Counted from the stretch's first letter, positions 17,330 to 27,527 are shown. The stretch: 64,000 bases of DNA from Gammaproteobacteria bacterium (GCA_026707735.1 JAPOWH010000004.1:1-64000), one strand, 5' to 3'. Made by a program: numbers and translations. Notes: generated from the sequence alone by a model not told the origin.

Positions 17330-19378
17330 CTAGCCTCCCTGAAGGGCCACGAATCGACGATACGGACCGTCTTCTTTTTGCATCAACGTTTCGTGATCTC
17401 CAATGTCTTTGATCTCTCCCTCGTCGATGAACACAATGCTGTCTGCTCGTCGGATCGTCGACAATCGATGGGCGATTACGATCACAATGCGATCGTCAGA
17501 TAAATTGCGCAGCTTTCTAATGAGTTCGTTCTCTGTTTGAGGATCCAACGCTGCCGTGGGCTCGTCGAGAATCAATACCCGCGTGTCCCGTACTAGCCCC
17601 CTCGCGATCGAAAGGCGTTGTTGTTGCCCAACGGAGAGATTGTCCCCAGATTTTCCCAAGACATGATCGATGCCGTCAGGCAGTTCGTCAATGAATTCCA
17701 TGCAGCCCGCCGTAGTAAGAGCATCGATCATTTCTTCCTCAGTAGCCTGTGGATTGGCTAGAAGGAGATTTGAGCGGATCGATTCGGACAATAGCATGTG
17801 TTCCTGATAGACATAGGAGACTTGATTACGCAGCGTTTCGATGTTGAAGTCATCGATGTTCTCTCTGTCGAATCGTACCTCTCCTTCCGTGGGGCGCAGA
17901 AATCCCGGAATGAGGTAGGCGAGGCTGGTCTTGCCAGAGCCTGTTGGGCCGACCAGAGCCACTATCTGATTCATGTCCAGATCGAGATTGATATTACGCA
18001 GTGCCTCACGTCCGTCGGGATACGTGTAGGAGACGTTGTCCAGGCTAATCTTCTTGCGAACGTTGGGAAGATCAGGTTTGCCATCATGGCGATCTCCATC
18101 AACTTCAAAGTCCAAGAAGAAGAAAACCCGTCGTGCTGCTGCGGCTTGATCTTGAAGATTCACCCAAAGACGTCCAATGTTCGAGAAGTGTCCTCGGATC
18201 GCCATATACATATAAAACAGCGCAAAGAAGTCGCCAACTGTCATTTTTCCTTCGATTACAAGGTTGGTGACTAGCCATGCCATGTAGAAGCCAATTGGCC
18301 ATTGCGCTATTTCTATGGCAACCCCAATCCCCACCCATACAACTAGGTTCAACCGTTCACGCCAATATGCATGTGCGCTTTTCTTCGCAAATCGCTGCTT
18401 CTCTTCCTCCATACCGCCTAGGCTCTGGACTGCTGTTATGTTGTCCATTGCTTCTTCCATGGCGTTGGTTGTCGCAGAGCCCGCGGCTCTTTGATTTTGA
18501 CTAACTCGACGTATGTGCTTTGAGAAGGGAATTGCGGCGAAAAAGGTAACAGGAAACATCACAGCGCATAGCAGAATGTGAGAGAATTCAGCTAGGTGGC
18601 CATATGTCCATTGCAGTTGATAGAACGCCAGACCAAGATTTACGAGGACAAAGAATGGCGAAAACGTCAATTCGGTAATGCATGTATAAACCATTGGCGT
18701 GTCGTAGAGAACACGGAAGATGCGGTCACCAATGCGTTGATCGTCGACTGTGGACATACGTGATCGTATGAGTCTGACAAATAGGCTGCGCCTGAGTCCG
18801 TTGACAACGCGTTGAGTCAAACGGACATCGACCCAGAACTCTACGAGTCCCCATATGCCGCTGGCACTACTTCCACCAGAGCTAATTTGATTCTCCGCGT
18901 TGCTCGCGGTATCGCGTCCGCTGAATTGAGTGGCTCCTGTTCCTCCTACTCGGGTTCCAATCACGAACAGGCCGACGAGAGTGATCACCACAATCAATCC
19001 CATGATTTCCATTCTTTCGAGTCCCTCCATCATTCGGAGAAGAGGCATCATGTGGGGCGGAAAGTTGACCTCTCCAACAACTAGGGGGATTCCAAGGATC
19101 ACATGGTCGGCAACTATCTTTCCAAACCACCCTAAGAACATTCCAGGAATGATCAAAGCCGCACTGAGGACCCATTTCGCAGCAAAGAGACCTTTTGCAT
19201 AGCGAACTAGCCGAAGTCCACGGAACAAAATGCCAAGAGCCTCTTTTTCCTTGAGTTCCGCGTCTAGATCTAGGTGGTCATCAAACTTTTCGATAGTCTG
19301 AAAACCACTCAGTATCGAGTGATCCTTTTGGGTGGTTTCGGTGGAAGCGTCAACGTTGCGGTTGCGAATAAACTTCAT
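17330..19378 (-). CDS. ABC exporter subunit 2 of a tandem pair
   Basis: The 682-residue protein has a long N-terminal cytosolic extension (about 60 residues), a six-helix membrane domain with an inserted loop rich in Gly/Ser (RVGGTGATQFSGRDTASN near 140), and an ATPase. Walker A is GPTGSGKTS, the signature is LSVGQQQR rather than LSGGQ, and Walker B with catalytic Glu is LILDEPTA. Its ATG overlaps the TAA of the upstream gene by one base, so the two products are made together and probably form a heterodimer. Substrate unknown. The pair lies directly beside the secreted TldE/TldD array on the other strand. Confidence 0.85.
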   Translation of the reverse strand: MKFIRNRNVDASTETTQKDHSILSGFQTIEKFDDHLDLDAELKEKEALGILFRGLRLVRYAKGLFAAKWVLSAALIIPGMFLGWFGKIVADHVILGIPLVVGEVNFPPHMMPLLRMMEGLERMEIMGLIVVITLVGLFVIGTRVGGTGATQFSGRDTASNAENQISSGGSSASGIWGLVEFWVDVRLTQRVVNGLRRSLFVRLIRSRMSTVDDQRIGDRIFRVLYDTPMVYTCITELTFSPFFVLVNLGLAFYQLQWTYGHLAEFSHILLCAVMFPVTFFAAIPFSKHIRRVSQNQRAAGSATTNAMEEAMDNITAVQSLGGMEEEKQRFAKKSAHAYWRERLNLVVWVGIGVAIEIAQWPIGFYMAWLVTNLVIEGKMTVGDFFALFYMYMAIRGHFSNIGRLWVNLQDQAAAARRVFFFLDFEVDGDRHDGKPDLPNVRKKISLDNVSYTYPDGREALRNINLDLDMNQIVALVGPTGSGKTSLAYLIPGFLRPTEGEVRFDRENIDDFNIETLRNQVSYVYQEHMLLSESIRSNLLLANPQATEEEMIDALTTAGCMEFIDELPDGIDHVLGKSGDNLSVGQQQRLSIARGLVRDTRVLILDEPTAALDPQTENELIRKLRNLSDDRIVIVIAHRLSTIRRADSIVFIDEGEIKDIGDHETLMQKEDGPYRRFVALQGG

Positions 19379-21462
19379 TACGCCACTCCATCTTCAAGTC
19401 CCTTGTGTTCTGCATCGACGAAACGCCTGTAGTGACCTCTAGGGACGTTCATCAAATCATCGTGAGCTCCAACTTCCACGATTTTCCCATCCTCCAGAAA
19501 CGCAATTTGGTCAGCATTTCTTATCGTTGAAATGCGATGGGTGATGATGAAGACGATCTTGTCGTGTCCCCACTCTGAGAGATTGGCTAGTACTCGTTGC
19601 TCCGTTTCGGCATCCAACGAAGCTGTCGGTTCGTCGAGTATCAGAATCGGCGTATTTCGAATGACCGCCCGCGCGATTGTTAAGCGCTGTCGTTGTCCTG
19701 AGGACAGCTTGCTACCGCGCTCGCCAAGTCGCGTGTCGTAGCGTTTTTCGAGACTTTCAATGAAGTCTTCGATACAGGCAATTTGGGCAGCCCGTGCGAC
19801 TTCGTCATCTGAGACGTTGTTGGTTGCATATGCAATGTTCTCCTTGATGGTCCCAGTAAAGAGCACATTTTTCTGGAGTGCAATCGCGCAATGGGTACGC
19901 ATGTTGTCAATACTGAATTCACGCACGCTTGTGTTGTTGATGCAAACTGAACCTTCCTGAGGGTCATAAAGGCGCAGTAGCAGTGCCATTAGGGTCGACT
20001 TTCCCGATCCTGTACTTCCGACAATCGCGGTAATAGTGCCTGCCTGTGCGCTCAGCGACGCGCCACTGAGCACTTGAGCGTTTGAATCGTAGTGAAACTC
20101 TACGTCTTTCCATGCGACAGATGTAACTTGATTTGGAAACTCCTTTGGATGCGGCGGATCGACGACCATGGGTTTTAGATCGAGGAAATAAAAGGCACGT
20201 TCTAACCCAATAAACAGATCTTGTAGCATGCACCACAGCCGGACCAATCCACGTCCCTCACCCGAAATTTGCCCAATTCTCCCATTAGCCTGATTGAAGG
20301 CGGCATAGTTCCAAACTGCGAACCCAACGAACATAGTTGCCCAAGTTGGAAAGTTTGTTTCACGGGCTTCAACCACCCAGCTAACGATCAAATATTCGAG
20401 TCCAATGACCACAAGTGCGCCCATAACTCCAACAGCCAACGACAAAAGGACCATCCCAAACCGGAGATAAAGGGCTCGATCTAGTGCGTATTGCGAATCT
20501 ACATCAAATCTCTGGACCATGATTGCTTCGGCTTGACTAGCCTTCACTACCTTCAAGCAAGCGAATGTTTCTTGAAGTCTCGACGTAAAGTCGCTGTTTG
20601 CAACTCGGTTCGCGACTGACAATTGTCGAATCTTCGGAGTAGCAAGTGCAGTTATCACAAACATTGGGACAAGCGAGACAAATACTGCCATTCCCAATCG
20701 CCAGTCAAACGCCATTAGAAATGCCATTGCAAACGTCATGTCTCGTAACGTCTCAAACGGACCAATTACACACTGTTGGAGTACGTTTACGATCATGGAG
20801 CTATCTTGGTAAATTCGGTAAATGGCGTCGCCGGACCTGTGGCTCTGATGAAACGTGAGCGACAAATACTCCAACTTCTCGATCATGGCGACTCGAAGGT
20901 TCTGATTCACGTTCTGCCATACCCAAAGCCCGTAGTAGCGAAAGAACATCGTAACCAGCGTCTGAAAGATGACGCCAATGAGAAACCAGACCATCATGCG
21001 ATTGCGGACGGTCTTGCGTTGGAGTTCAGTTAGGTCTTCACCTGAAAAACCCGCGGCAGCAACTCTTGCTTTGGCCTCGTCATCGAGAAACTCCTCTCGA
21101 ACATAGGTTTCGTCGACCAAAATGAGGAATGCCTGAGCGGGCTGAAGCTTGTCATTGATAAGCATCTTGTTGTCCCACATGTCGCTCGAGACCGCACCTG
21201 TGAATGTCCACAAGACAGTGAGAACTAACCCGAAGCAGAACATCAAGATGATGTGAAACAACATGGGACGCATGAAGGGAACAGACCGCGCAATGAGCCG
21301 GACGATCAATGCGCCGGATAGCTTCGGAGTGTCGTCCGAATCAGCGAGTTCGCGCGCCACTGATTTGGAGCCAAACCTCTCAAGGCCTCCCATCAATCGG
21401 GCAAGCAGGACTCGAACAAGTCGAAGTATGCGATTCGGCAAGCTACTAGGATCTTGGTTCAT
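19378..21462 (-). CDS. ABC exporter subunit 1 of a tandem pair
   Basis: The 694-residue half-transporter has an approximately 65-residue N-terminal extension, a membrane domain with a large first external loop (about 100-165), and an ATPase. Walker A is GSTGSGKST, the signature is LSSGQRQR, and Walker B is LILDEPTA with the catalytic Glu. Both partners depart from LSGGQ at the third position, yet both keep the Walker B glutamate. The large loops and extensions are unlike minimal MsbA. It starts at ATG 21462 and is divergent from the small ORF at 21617 and the TldE gene at 21981. The exported molecule is unknown; peptide, lipid or drug are all possible. Confidence 0.85.
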   Translation of the reverse strand: MNQDPSSLPNRILRLVRVLLARLMGGLERFGSKSVARELADSDDTPKLSGALIVRLIARSVPFMRPMLFHIILMFCFGLVLTVLWTFTGAVSSDMWDNKMLINDKLQPAQAFLILVDETYVREEFLDDEAKARVAAAGFSGEDLTELQRKTVRNRMMVWFLIGVIFQTLVTMFFRYYGLWVWQNVNQNLRVAMIEKLEYLSLTFHQSHRSGDAIYRIYQDSSMIVNVLQQCVIGPFETLRDMTFAMAFLMAFDWRLGMAVFVSLVPMFVITALATPKIRQLSVANRVANSDFTSRLQETFACLKVVKASQAEAIMVQRFDVDSQYALDRALYLRFGMVLLSLAVGVMGALVVIGLEYLIVSWVVEARETNFPTWATMFVGFAVWNYAAFNQANGRIGQISGEGRGLVRLWCMLQDLFIGLERAFYFLDLKPMVVDPPHPKEFPNQVTSVAWKDVEFHYDSNAQVLSGASLSAQAGTITAIVGSTGSGKSTLMALLLRLYDPQEGSVCINNTSVREFSIDNMRTHCAIALQKNVLFTGTIKENIAYATNNVSDDEVARAAQIACIEDFIESLEKRYDTRLGERGSKLSSGQRQRLTIARAVIRNTPILILDEPTASLDAETEQRVLANLSEWGHDKIVFIITHRISTIRNADQIAFLEDGKIVEVGAHDDLMNVPRGHYRRFVDAEHKGLEDGVA

Positions 21463-21616
21463 TTGAATACTTTTTTGCGTAGTTCCCGCGGTTGTGCGAA
21501 GTACGCCCGGGGGAAGCCCTCTCTATCCCGCAAGTGTTATAGCACAACGACCAATATCAACCTGAGAGCGCATACAGAACAATGCGCTTGCGAGTTGGTT
21601 AGTGGATGGAGAAAGG

Positions 21617-21772
21617 ATGAACCCTCGACATGCAAAAGGATTTGAGCGACTTACCTCCCAACTTGCGCTTCTATGCTTGGTTCTACTCCGAGCTTCATGC
21701 AATCGAGTCGAGGTATTTGAGCACCAAGAAAGCCCAATCCACTTTGTGCATTTTCACGAACCGAAACATTGA
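21617..21772 (+). CDS. Possible small secreted His-rich peptide (51 aa)
   Basis: GGAG lies five bases before the ATG, a good ribosome binding site. The peptide has a basic N-terminus (MNPRHAKGFERL), a hydrophobic core (LALLCLVLL near 17-25), a possible signal-peptidase region (LRASC), and a 23-residue tail with five histidines and three glutamates, ending HFHEPKH. It sits between the divergent ABC exporter pair and the first TldE gene. The layout is that of an exported small peptide, but length alone makes chance possible. No family is recognised. Confidence 0.35.
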   Translation: MNPRHAKGFERLTSQLALLCLVLLRASCNRVEVFEHQESPIHFVHFHEPKH

Positions 21773-21913
21773 CACCGCTAATGCGCATGAACGCAATTAG
21801 CCTTGAGGTTGCGAGGTCCCTAACCGATCTTGTGACATAGAGTTGGGGTGTAGTCGGGTACTCTCCAGCCGCTTTTGTTGGTTTTGTCAGCTGGGGCTAC
21901 GCACTAGATCCAT

Positions 21914-21941
21914 TTCACAACTATACTGCTAGCGATATAAG
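21914..21941 (+). promoter_or_regulatory. Candidate sigma70 promoter for the TldE/TldD array
   Basis: TTCACA (21914-21919) and TATAAG (21936-21941) each match consensus at five of six bases, with a 16-base spacer. The predicted start point is near 21948, about 33 bases before the first TldE start codon. Seen by eye only. Confidence 0.4.
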
Positions 21942-21980
21942 TGAAATTGACACATTAATGCAATCCTTGCATGCACAACA

Positions 21981-23825
21981 ATGAGCGCGTACAGAATCAC
22001 TCTTTTGCTAGTTGTAGGAGCAATATTTTCGACGCCCGGAACTGCTGAGAGTGAAAGATCCGCAGTTCTGGACGATGTATTGGTTGAAGCTCTGCGAGAT
22101 GAGATGGATCGGTCGCTCCGTGAGCTTCAGCTGGAAAATGAATCCAAACCTTATTTCATTTCCTACTCGGTTACCGAGGTAAGTTCAGTAGATGCGACGT
22201 ACGTACTAGGCGCACACACCCAATCAAACGCAACAAGTAATCGATTTCTAACGGTCGGTTTGCGGGTTGGTTCTCCCAATCTCGACAATTCCAACTATTT
22301 GTCGGGTAGTGACCGACTTAGCGACATTGGTAGCTACGAGGTGGGGATTAGGCATCGATTGCCTCTATCCAATGACTATTACGAGCTAAGACGGGAAATC
22401 TGGTTGGCAACCGATGCGGCGTACAAGAAAGCCATTGGCGAATTTACTGGGAAAAGTGCTGCTTTAGCCAGTCGACGGGTATCGCAAAGACCCAAGGATT
22501 TCAGTAGCGAGGACCAATTCGTCTACACCTCTCCCATCAAACATTCGGTTTCTGGTTTGGAGGAAGTTTCGGCGATTGCAAAGGGCTTGTCAGCGACATT
22601 TGGCGCTTACCCGCCACTCTTGAACTCTTCAACACGAGTGACATCGATTGCGACAAAACGCTTGTACATCGACTCAGGTGAGAATTTCAATCGTTACGAG
22701 AGTGGAATCTGCTCCGCAATCTCTCAAGCGAGCATTCAAACTCCATCCGGAACGCTGATACCGCTCTCCACGAGCACTTATGCAAGAGATTGCTTTGAGT
22801 TTCGGGACATCACCACGCTCAGTTCGGAAGCTGCCGGCATGGCAGCGAGTCTATTGACATTGCAGAATGCGGATATGCTGGACTTTTACGAAGGACCGGT
22901 GCTCTTTGAGGGGCCTGCTGCTGCACAATTCTTTGGACAAGCGTTGGTCGGTCGCTTAGGGGCTACTCCAAAGGGTGTCGCGGAGGACACAACAGGGTTT
23001 GGGATTGGTGCGATGCTCATCGAGGCAGCAACCGACAATCCATTTGTTGATCGGCTGAACACCATGGTCTTTCCCCCATTTCTTAGTGTTGTGAACGATC
23101 CAACTATTACTGAACACAACAATAGTCCTTTACTTGGGAGCTACGTTGTAGACGAAGAGGGCATGCCGGCAAGGCGTACGGAACTAATAAAAAACGGCAT
23201 GCTGAAGCGACTGCTAACAACTCGTGCACCAACTGATGAATTCAAGCAGACTACGGGCAGTGCTAGAGGTTTAGGTGGTCCGCGTCCGGGCAATCTGTTT
23301 ATAGATTCCGTTGACGGTGTGTCGATGGACGAGCTAAGGTCTACGCTGATGGGTATCGTGGAAGAGAGTGGACAGGAATTCGCGCTGCTTGTTCGACAGT
23401 TCATGAGCGTGGACGATATTCCGTTTGCTGATTCAGAATCTGTGACTTGGCCATTGATGGCGCTAGTGGGAGACGAAACCCGATCATTGCCCACTGCAAT
23501 TGCCTATAAGGTCTTTCCAGACGGACGCGAGGTTCCTGTGCTTCCGTTAGTCGTTGCCGATTTTTCAGATCGGATTTATCGCAAAATCGTTGCTGCTTCA
23601 GATCAACGATGGAAGCGAGATCTGTACTTGGCAGAAACGGCTATACCTGAGCACGGTTTACAAACATCCAAACCAGGAGCAAGTGCAGAACAGAAAGCAG
23701 CATTTCAGGCGTTTGTCTCTATTGTCTCTCCCGCTTTGATCTTCGACGAGGTTACCTTCAAATCAGCAAACATTGTTGAAAGACCGGTGCCCGTTTATTC
23801 TCCACCTGTCCCAGTCGCAAGGTAA
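21981..23825 (+). CDS. Exported TldE/PmbA-like metallopeptidase-family protein (orphan, E1)
   Basis: The 614-residue product starts with a clear signal peptide (hydrophobic core ITLLLVVGAIF, likely cleavage after TPGTA). The mature part begins with EALRDEMDRSLRELQLENE and KPYFISYSVTE, shared by all nine array members. The central module reaches GPVLFEGPAAAQFFGQALVG near 310, the position where TldD carries HExxxH; no metal site is present, as in TldE subunits. In E. coli TldE partners TldD in a cytoplasmic heterodimeric peptidase; this one should be periplasmic or secreted. Unlike the other four E genes it is not coupled to an upstream D gene, and its C-terminal tail is divergent. It may be a spare partner for D1, 277 bases downstream. 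Confidence 0.82.
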   Translation: MSAYRITLLLVVGAIFSTPGTAESERSAVLDDVLVEALRDEMDRSLRELQLENESKPYFISYSVTEVSSVDATYVLGAHTQSNATSNRFLTVGLRVGSPNLDNSNYLSGSDRLSDIGSYEVGIRHRLPLSNDYYELRREIWLATDAAYKKAIGEFTGKSAALASRRVSQRPKDFSSEDQFVYTSPIKHSVSGLEEVSAIAKGLSATFGAYPPLLNSSTRVTSIATKRLYIDSGENFNRYESGICSAISQASIQTPSGTLIPLSTSTYARDCFEFRDITTLSSEAAGMAASLLTLQNADMLDFYEGPVLFEGPAAAQFFGQALVGRLGATPKGVAEDTTGFGIGAMLIEAATDNPFVDRLNTMVFPPFLSVVNDPTITEHNNSPLLGSYVVDEEGMPARRTELIKNGMLKRLLTTRAPTDEFKQTTGSARGLGGPRPGNLFIDSVDGVSMDELRSTLMGIVEESGQEFALLVRQFMSVDDIPFADSESVTWPLMALVGDETRSLPTAIAYKVFPDGREVPVLPLVVADFSDRIYRKIVAASDQRWKRDLYLAETAIPEHGLQTSKPGASAEQKAAFQAFVSIVSPALIFDEVTFKSANIVERPVPVYSPPVPVAR

Positions 23826-24102
23826 GTCGTCCAATCGTACTCACGTATATACCAAGCGACAGCCCCCACGGGAGGAATCCCAATCCGCCTCGTTGATCTC
23901 GAAAACAGAAAGATTCCCCTGCATGGGAGGTCTGTAGCAGACTCTCGATCGAGATGAAGGCACATTTTCCAAAACTGTATTGGCGCGGGAATCCTGCTCT
24001 TGAATGTCATTAAAGCCCGCAATGTGCGTTGTAATCGTCGAACGAATGTAAAGCAGCCCGCGTACGATATTATGAGACAGTACTTTCCGGGGGAATGAAT
24101 TC

Positions 24103-25818
24103 GTGAAACTACCAAAAGAATCAAGGTTGACATTCGGCTTTCTTGTTGCCATTTTGGCATTTGCACCTTCATCATTGAGTGCAGAAACACTCGACGTAAT
24201 GAAGAAGGAACTAGATCGAGCTTTTGAGGCTCTGCAAGTCGAAGAGGAACCGCCTTACTACATAAGCTACGAAATAACCGAGGATGCGGTTGCGTCGGTA
24301 AGCGGCGGATTCGGAGAGATTAACTCAGAGAACCACACAATGTCGCGCTACCTTGACATCGACCTGAGAGTTGGCGACTACTCGCTCGACAACACTCACC
24401 CAGTAGGGAATAGAGGATTTGGTGGGTTCGGTTCACGTGGTCCAACGATGATTGGCGTTGAACACGCTGAATCACTGCAAGCGACTCTGTGGTATCGCAC
24501 AGATGCCGCATACAAAGCAGCGGTTGCACAGTTCAAGAATGTCAAGTCGGAAATTCAATCTAGGGTTGAAGCTGACGACAAATCGGGCGATTTTTCGGAA
24601 GCTCCTGCTTCCGAATACTCGATGGACAGAGAGGAGCTCGTCTCCGACACAGCTGCATGGGGACAAAAACTGCGTCAATTTACGAAGCCGTTTGCTCAAG
24701 CAGAATTCATTCAAAGCAACGCTGCAAACATCACCGGCGAAGTGGAGACCCGATGGTTTGTCAATACTGACGGAACCAAGATCAAGACGTCCCGGGCACT
24801 CTATCGAATGGTTGTTCAAGCTACCGCAAAGGCTGACGACGGCATGGTCTTGTCTCTGGTAGAAACCTTCGAATCAAGCTCTGCCGAAAAACTACTTGAC
24901 GACGAACAAATTCTGACCGCTGTCAATAAGATGATTGATGATCTGGAAGCACTTCGAGTCGCGACTCTCGTAGACCCATACACGGGTCCAGCAATACTCT
25001 CGGGCAGAGCGACGGGTGTGTTCTTTCACGAGATTCTTGGCCACAGGTTGGAAGGCCATCGGCAGAAGAACGAAGACGAGGGCCAGACATTTCGCAAGCA
25101 GATTGGCAAGCGATTGCTTCCCGAGACATTTTCCGTTGTATTCGATCCGTCAATAGACAGGTGGGGCGACATCGAACTTTCCGGAACCTTCAAGTATGAC
25201 AATGAAGGTGTCGCTGGAGAGCGCGTAGTCGCCATCGAGAAAGGTGTCTTGAAGGGATTCCTAATGTCTAGGTCACCTATCGAAGGATTTCCAGCCTCAA
25301 ATGGACATGGACGCAAGGACTATGGAAGAAGAGTTGTTGCTCGCCAATCCAACCTAATCGTTGAAGTAGACGACCCCTACTCGCCTGAGGAACTTCAAGA
25401 ATTACTGCTAGAAAAGGTAAGAGAACAGGGCAAGGAATTTGGTCTCTACTTCGACAACATTACTGGCGGTTTCACGATGACCGGTAGATCAATGCCCAAT
25501 GCGTTCAACGTTACTCCAGTCCTGGTATACAAGATTCATCTGGACGGTACAAGGGAGATCGTTCGCGGTGTTGACTTGATAGGCACTCCGCTTACTACAT
25601 TCAGTCGTGTGGAAGCCGCTGCTTCTGACTACGATGTATTCAATGGAATGTGTGGTGCCGAATCTGGATGGGTTCCTGTGTCCGCTGTCGCACCCTCGAT
25701 CCTTGTATCCCAAATTGAAGTGCAGAAGAAGGCAAGTTCCCGCGACATTCCCCCAATTCTACCGTCGCCGATTCAAGGCCCAATTGACACCTCGATTCAG
25801 CTTTTCGGAGGTGAGTAG
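24103..25818 (+). CDS. Exported TldD-like metallopeptidase (D1)
   Basis: This predicted metalloprotease of 571 residues begins at GTG 24103 behind GGGGGA. The signal peptide core is FGFLVAILAF with likely cleavage after SLSA. The active site FFHEILGHRLEGHRQ has HExxxH at 309-314, and the distal metal-ligand cysteine of TldD lies in FNGMCGAESG at residue 517. LDVMKKELDRAFEALQ near the N-terminus and LDIDLRVGDYSLDNTHP near 85 are the shared family modules. The stop codon overlaps the GTG of the next TldE gene by one base, behind an excellent GGAGG, so the two are co-translated. Substrate peptides are unknown; periplasmic location is inferred from the signal peptide. Confidence 0.87.
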   Translation: MKLPKESRLTFGFLVAILAFAPSSLSAETLDVMKKELDRAFEALQVEEEPPYYISYEITEDAVASVSGGFGEINSENHTMSRYLDIDLRVGDYSLDNTHPVGNRGFGGFGSRGPTMIGVEHAESLQATLWYRTDAAYKAAVAQFKNVKSEIQSRVEADDKSGDFSEAPASEYSMDREELVSDTAAWGQKLRQFTKPFAQAEFIQSNAANITGEVETRWFVNTDGTKIKTSRALYRMVVQATAKADDGMVLSLVETFESSSAEKLLDDEQILTAVNKMIDDLEALRVATLVDPYTGPAILSGRATGVFFHEILGHRLEGHRQKNEDEGQTFRKQIGKRLLPETFSVVFDPSIDRWGDIELSGTFKYDNEGVAGERVVAIEKGVLKGFLMSRSPIEGFPASNGHGRKDYGRRVVARQSNLIVEVDDPYSPEELQELLLEKVREQGKEFGLYFDNITGGFTMTGRSMPNAFNVTPVLVYKIHLDGTREIVRGVDLIGTPLTTFSRVEAAASDYDVFNGMCGAESGWVPVSAVAPSILVSQIEVQKKASSRDIPPILPSPIQGPIDTSIQLFGGE

Positions 25819-27527
25819 TGAGGACTTTTAAATCTTTTGCTCTTGGGTTGATTGTTCTGAGTGTTGCTGCCAATCTACAAGCACAATCCGACGACGAGGA
25901 CACGCTGCTGCGTGCTTTGCAGGATGAAATGGATCGTTCTCTTGCTGAACTTCAGTTGGACGAAGAGCCCCCTCCCTACTTCATTTCCTACAGGGTAGTC
26001 GAATCAAGCTCAGTCGCTGCAACCTACACATTGGGAGCGCACAATCGTTCCAATGGAAGTAGGGGACGAAGTCTACTAGTAGCGGTGCGCGTTGGAAGCA
26101 AGGAACTTGACAACACCAATTTTCAGTTTGGAGGATTCACTGCCTCCCGGGGTCTTCCTTTGACGAACTCGTATGAAGAGTTGCGACGCAGCATTTGGAT
26201 GGCAACCGATTCTGCGTACAAGCAAGCCGTTTCGAATTTGTCGTCGAAGCGCTCCGCATTGGAAAGCCAGACGATCGAGGATCGTCCAAAGGACTTTAGC
26301 GATGAAGAGAAATACACATGGATGGGTGAGGAGTCGTTTAGTGTTGCAAATTCCAACGAGGTGTCTGCAATCGCAAGAGAATTGTCAACTTCGTTCCTGG
26401 GCCAACCTGATCTGTTTGTCTCATCGGCTACCGCTTCGTCTCGAGCTTCGACAACCTTGTACCTGGATTCGGAAGGGAATTTCAACAGGTATGAGAACGG
26501 GCACTGTTCGGCGACGGTGTTTGCCAAAACCCAATCTACGGACGGCGCCGAGCTGCAGGACGCGACCACCACATATGCTCGAAAGTGTTCCGATCTCCCG
26601 GATTCAGACTCATTGAAGCAATTGGGATTAGATTTGGCAGACAGACTCATTGCTCTACGCAATGCAGAGTCTCTGGATAACTACAACGGTCCAGTTCTCT
26701 TAGCCGACAAAGCTGCTGCACAGTTTCTTGGGCTTCAGTTGTTGGGACTCCTAGGAGCTTCGCCCATTCCTGTGGCGAGCAATCCTACTATGGCGCAGTC
26801 TCTGCGACGAAACGCAAATCCATTCATGGACAAGCTCAATGCTAGGGTATTTCCGCGGTTCATCGACGTTGTTAATGACCCCACTCTGACCGAATTTGAA
26901 GGCAAGGCACTACTGGGCAACTATCACGTTGACATGGATGGTATGCCCTCCCGCCGGACGGAATTGGTAGCAAACGGCATGTTAAGAGCACTTCTCACAG
27001 GTCGGGCGCCGACGAAGTCCTCGGACATGTCAACGGGAAGCAATCGTGGGCTTAGATCACCCTATCCTGGAAATTTGTTCGTTGAAGCACGAGATGCGCT
27101 GGAGGACGACGAGCTACGAACGGAATTGCGCGCCTATGCTCAAGACTATGGATTGGAGTTCGCCCTTGTCGTGCGCAAGTTTTCAACTCGGCAAGACTTT
27201 TTCAGCGATCCTGTGGCTGCCGCTTCGGTGGGCTTTGGTGGTGGTGGAGTAATGACTGCATTTGACGTTGTCAAGCTCTATGAAGACGGGCGGGAAGTTC
27301 CCGTCAGACCAATGAGCGTGTCAAATTTCGTAGTTTCGTTCTTCAAGGATATTGTCGCAGCGTCTACTGGCCGCACGCACTACGACATGCCGCTGTCAGT
27401 GGGAAGTTCTAGCTTTGCCTCCATCATTACGCCATCGCTCCTGTTTGAGGATCTCAGCATGAGGTCTGCAGGTGAGGCCAAGCCCAAGTTGCCGTTGTTT
27501 CCGCATCCACTGGCTGCAGGACAATGA
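25818..27527 (+). CDS. Exported TldE/PmbA-like partner (E2)
   Basis: The 569-residue product begins at GTG 25818, overlapping the D1 stop by one base, with GGAGG positioned for it. The signal peptide is short (LGLIVLSVAANLQA, then Q). The central segment GPVLLADKAAAQFLGLQLLG replaces the HExxxH region of TldD, so the protein is non-catalytic by family rules and probably acts as the partner of D1. Family modules ALQDEMDRSLAELQLDEE and PPYFISYRVVE are present. The C-terminus ends in FEDLSMRSA and a Pro-rich tail (KLPLFPHPLA) shared with E3, E4 and, more loosely, E5. Confidence 0.82.
   Translation: MRTFKSFALGLIVLSVAANLQAQSDDEDTLLRALQDEMDRSLAELQLDEEPPPYFISYRVVESSSVAATYTLGAHNRSNGSRGRSLLVAVRVGSKELDNTNFQFGGFTASRGLPLTNSYEELRRSIWMATDSAYKQAVSNLSSKRSALESQTIEDRPKDFSDEEKYTWMGEESFSVANSNEVSAIARELSTSFLGQPDLFVSSATASSRASTTLYLDSEGNFNRYENGHCSATVFAKTQSTDGAELQDATTTYARKCSDLPDSDSLKQLGLDLADRLIALRNAESLDNYNGPVLLADKAAAQFLGLQLLGLLGASPIPVASNPTMAQSLRRNANPFMDKLNARVFPRFIDVVNDPTLTEFEGKALLGNYHVDMDGMPSRRTELVANGMLRALLTGRAPTKSSDMSTGSNRGLRSPYPGNLFVEARDALEDDELRTELRAYAQDYGLEFALVVRKFSTRQDFFSDPVAAASVGFGGGGVMTAFDVVKLYEDGREVPVRPMSVSNFVVSFFKDIVAASTGRTHYDMPLSVGSSSFASIITPSLLFEDLSMRSAGEAKPKLPLFPHPLAAGQ

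Noticed and set aside
21630-21800. Overlapping 56-codon ORF in another frame
   Set aside because: It overlaps the 21617 ORF, has a more distant RBS and no signal or motif.
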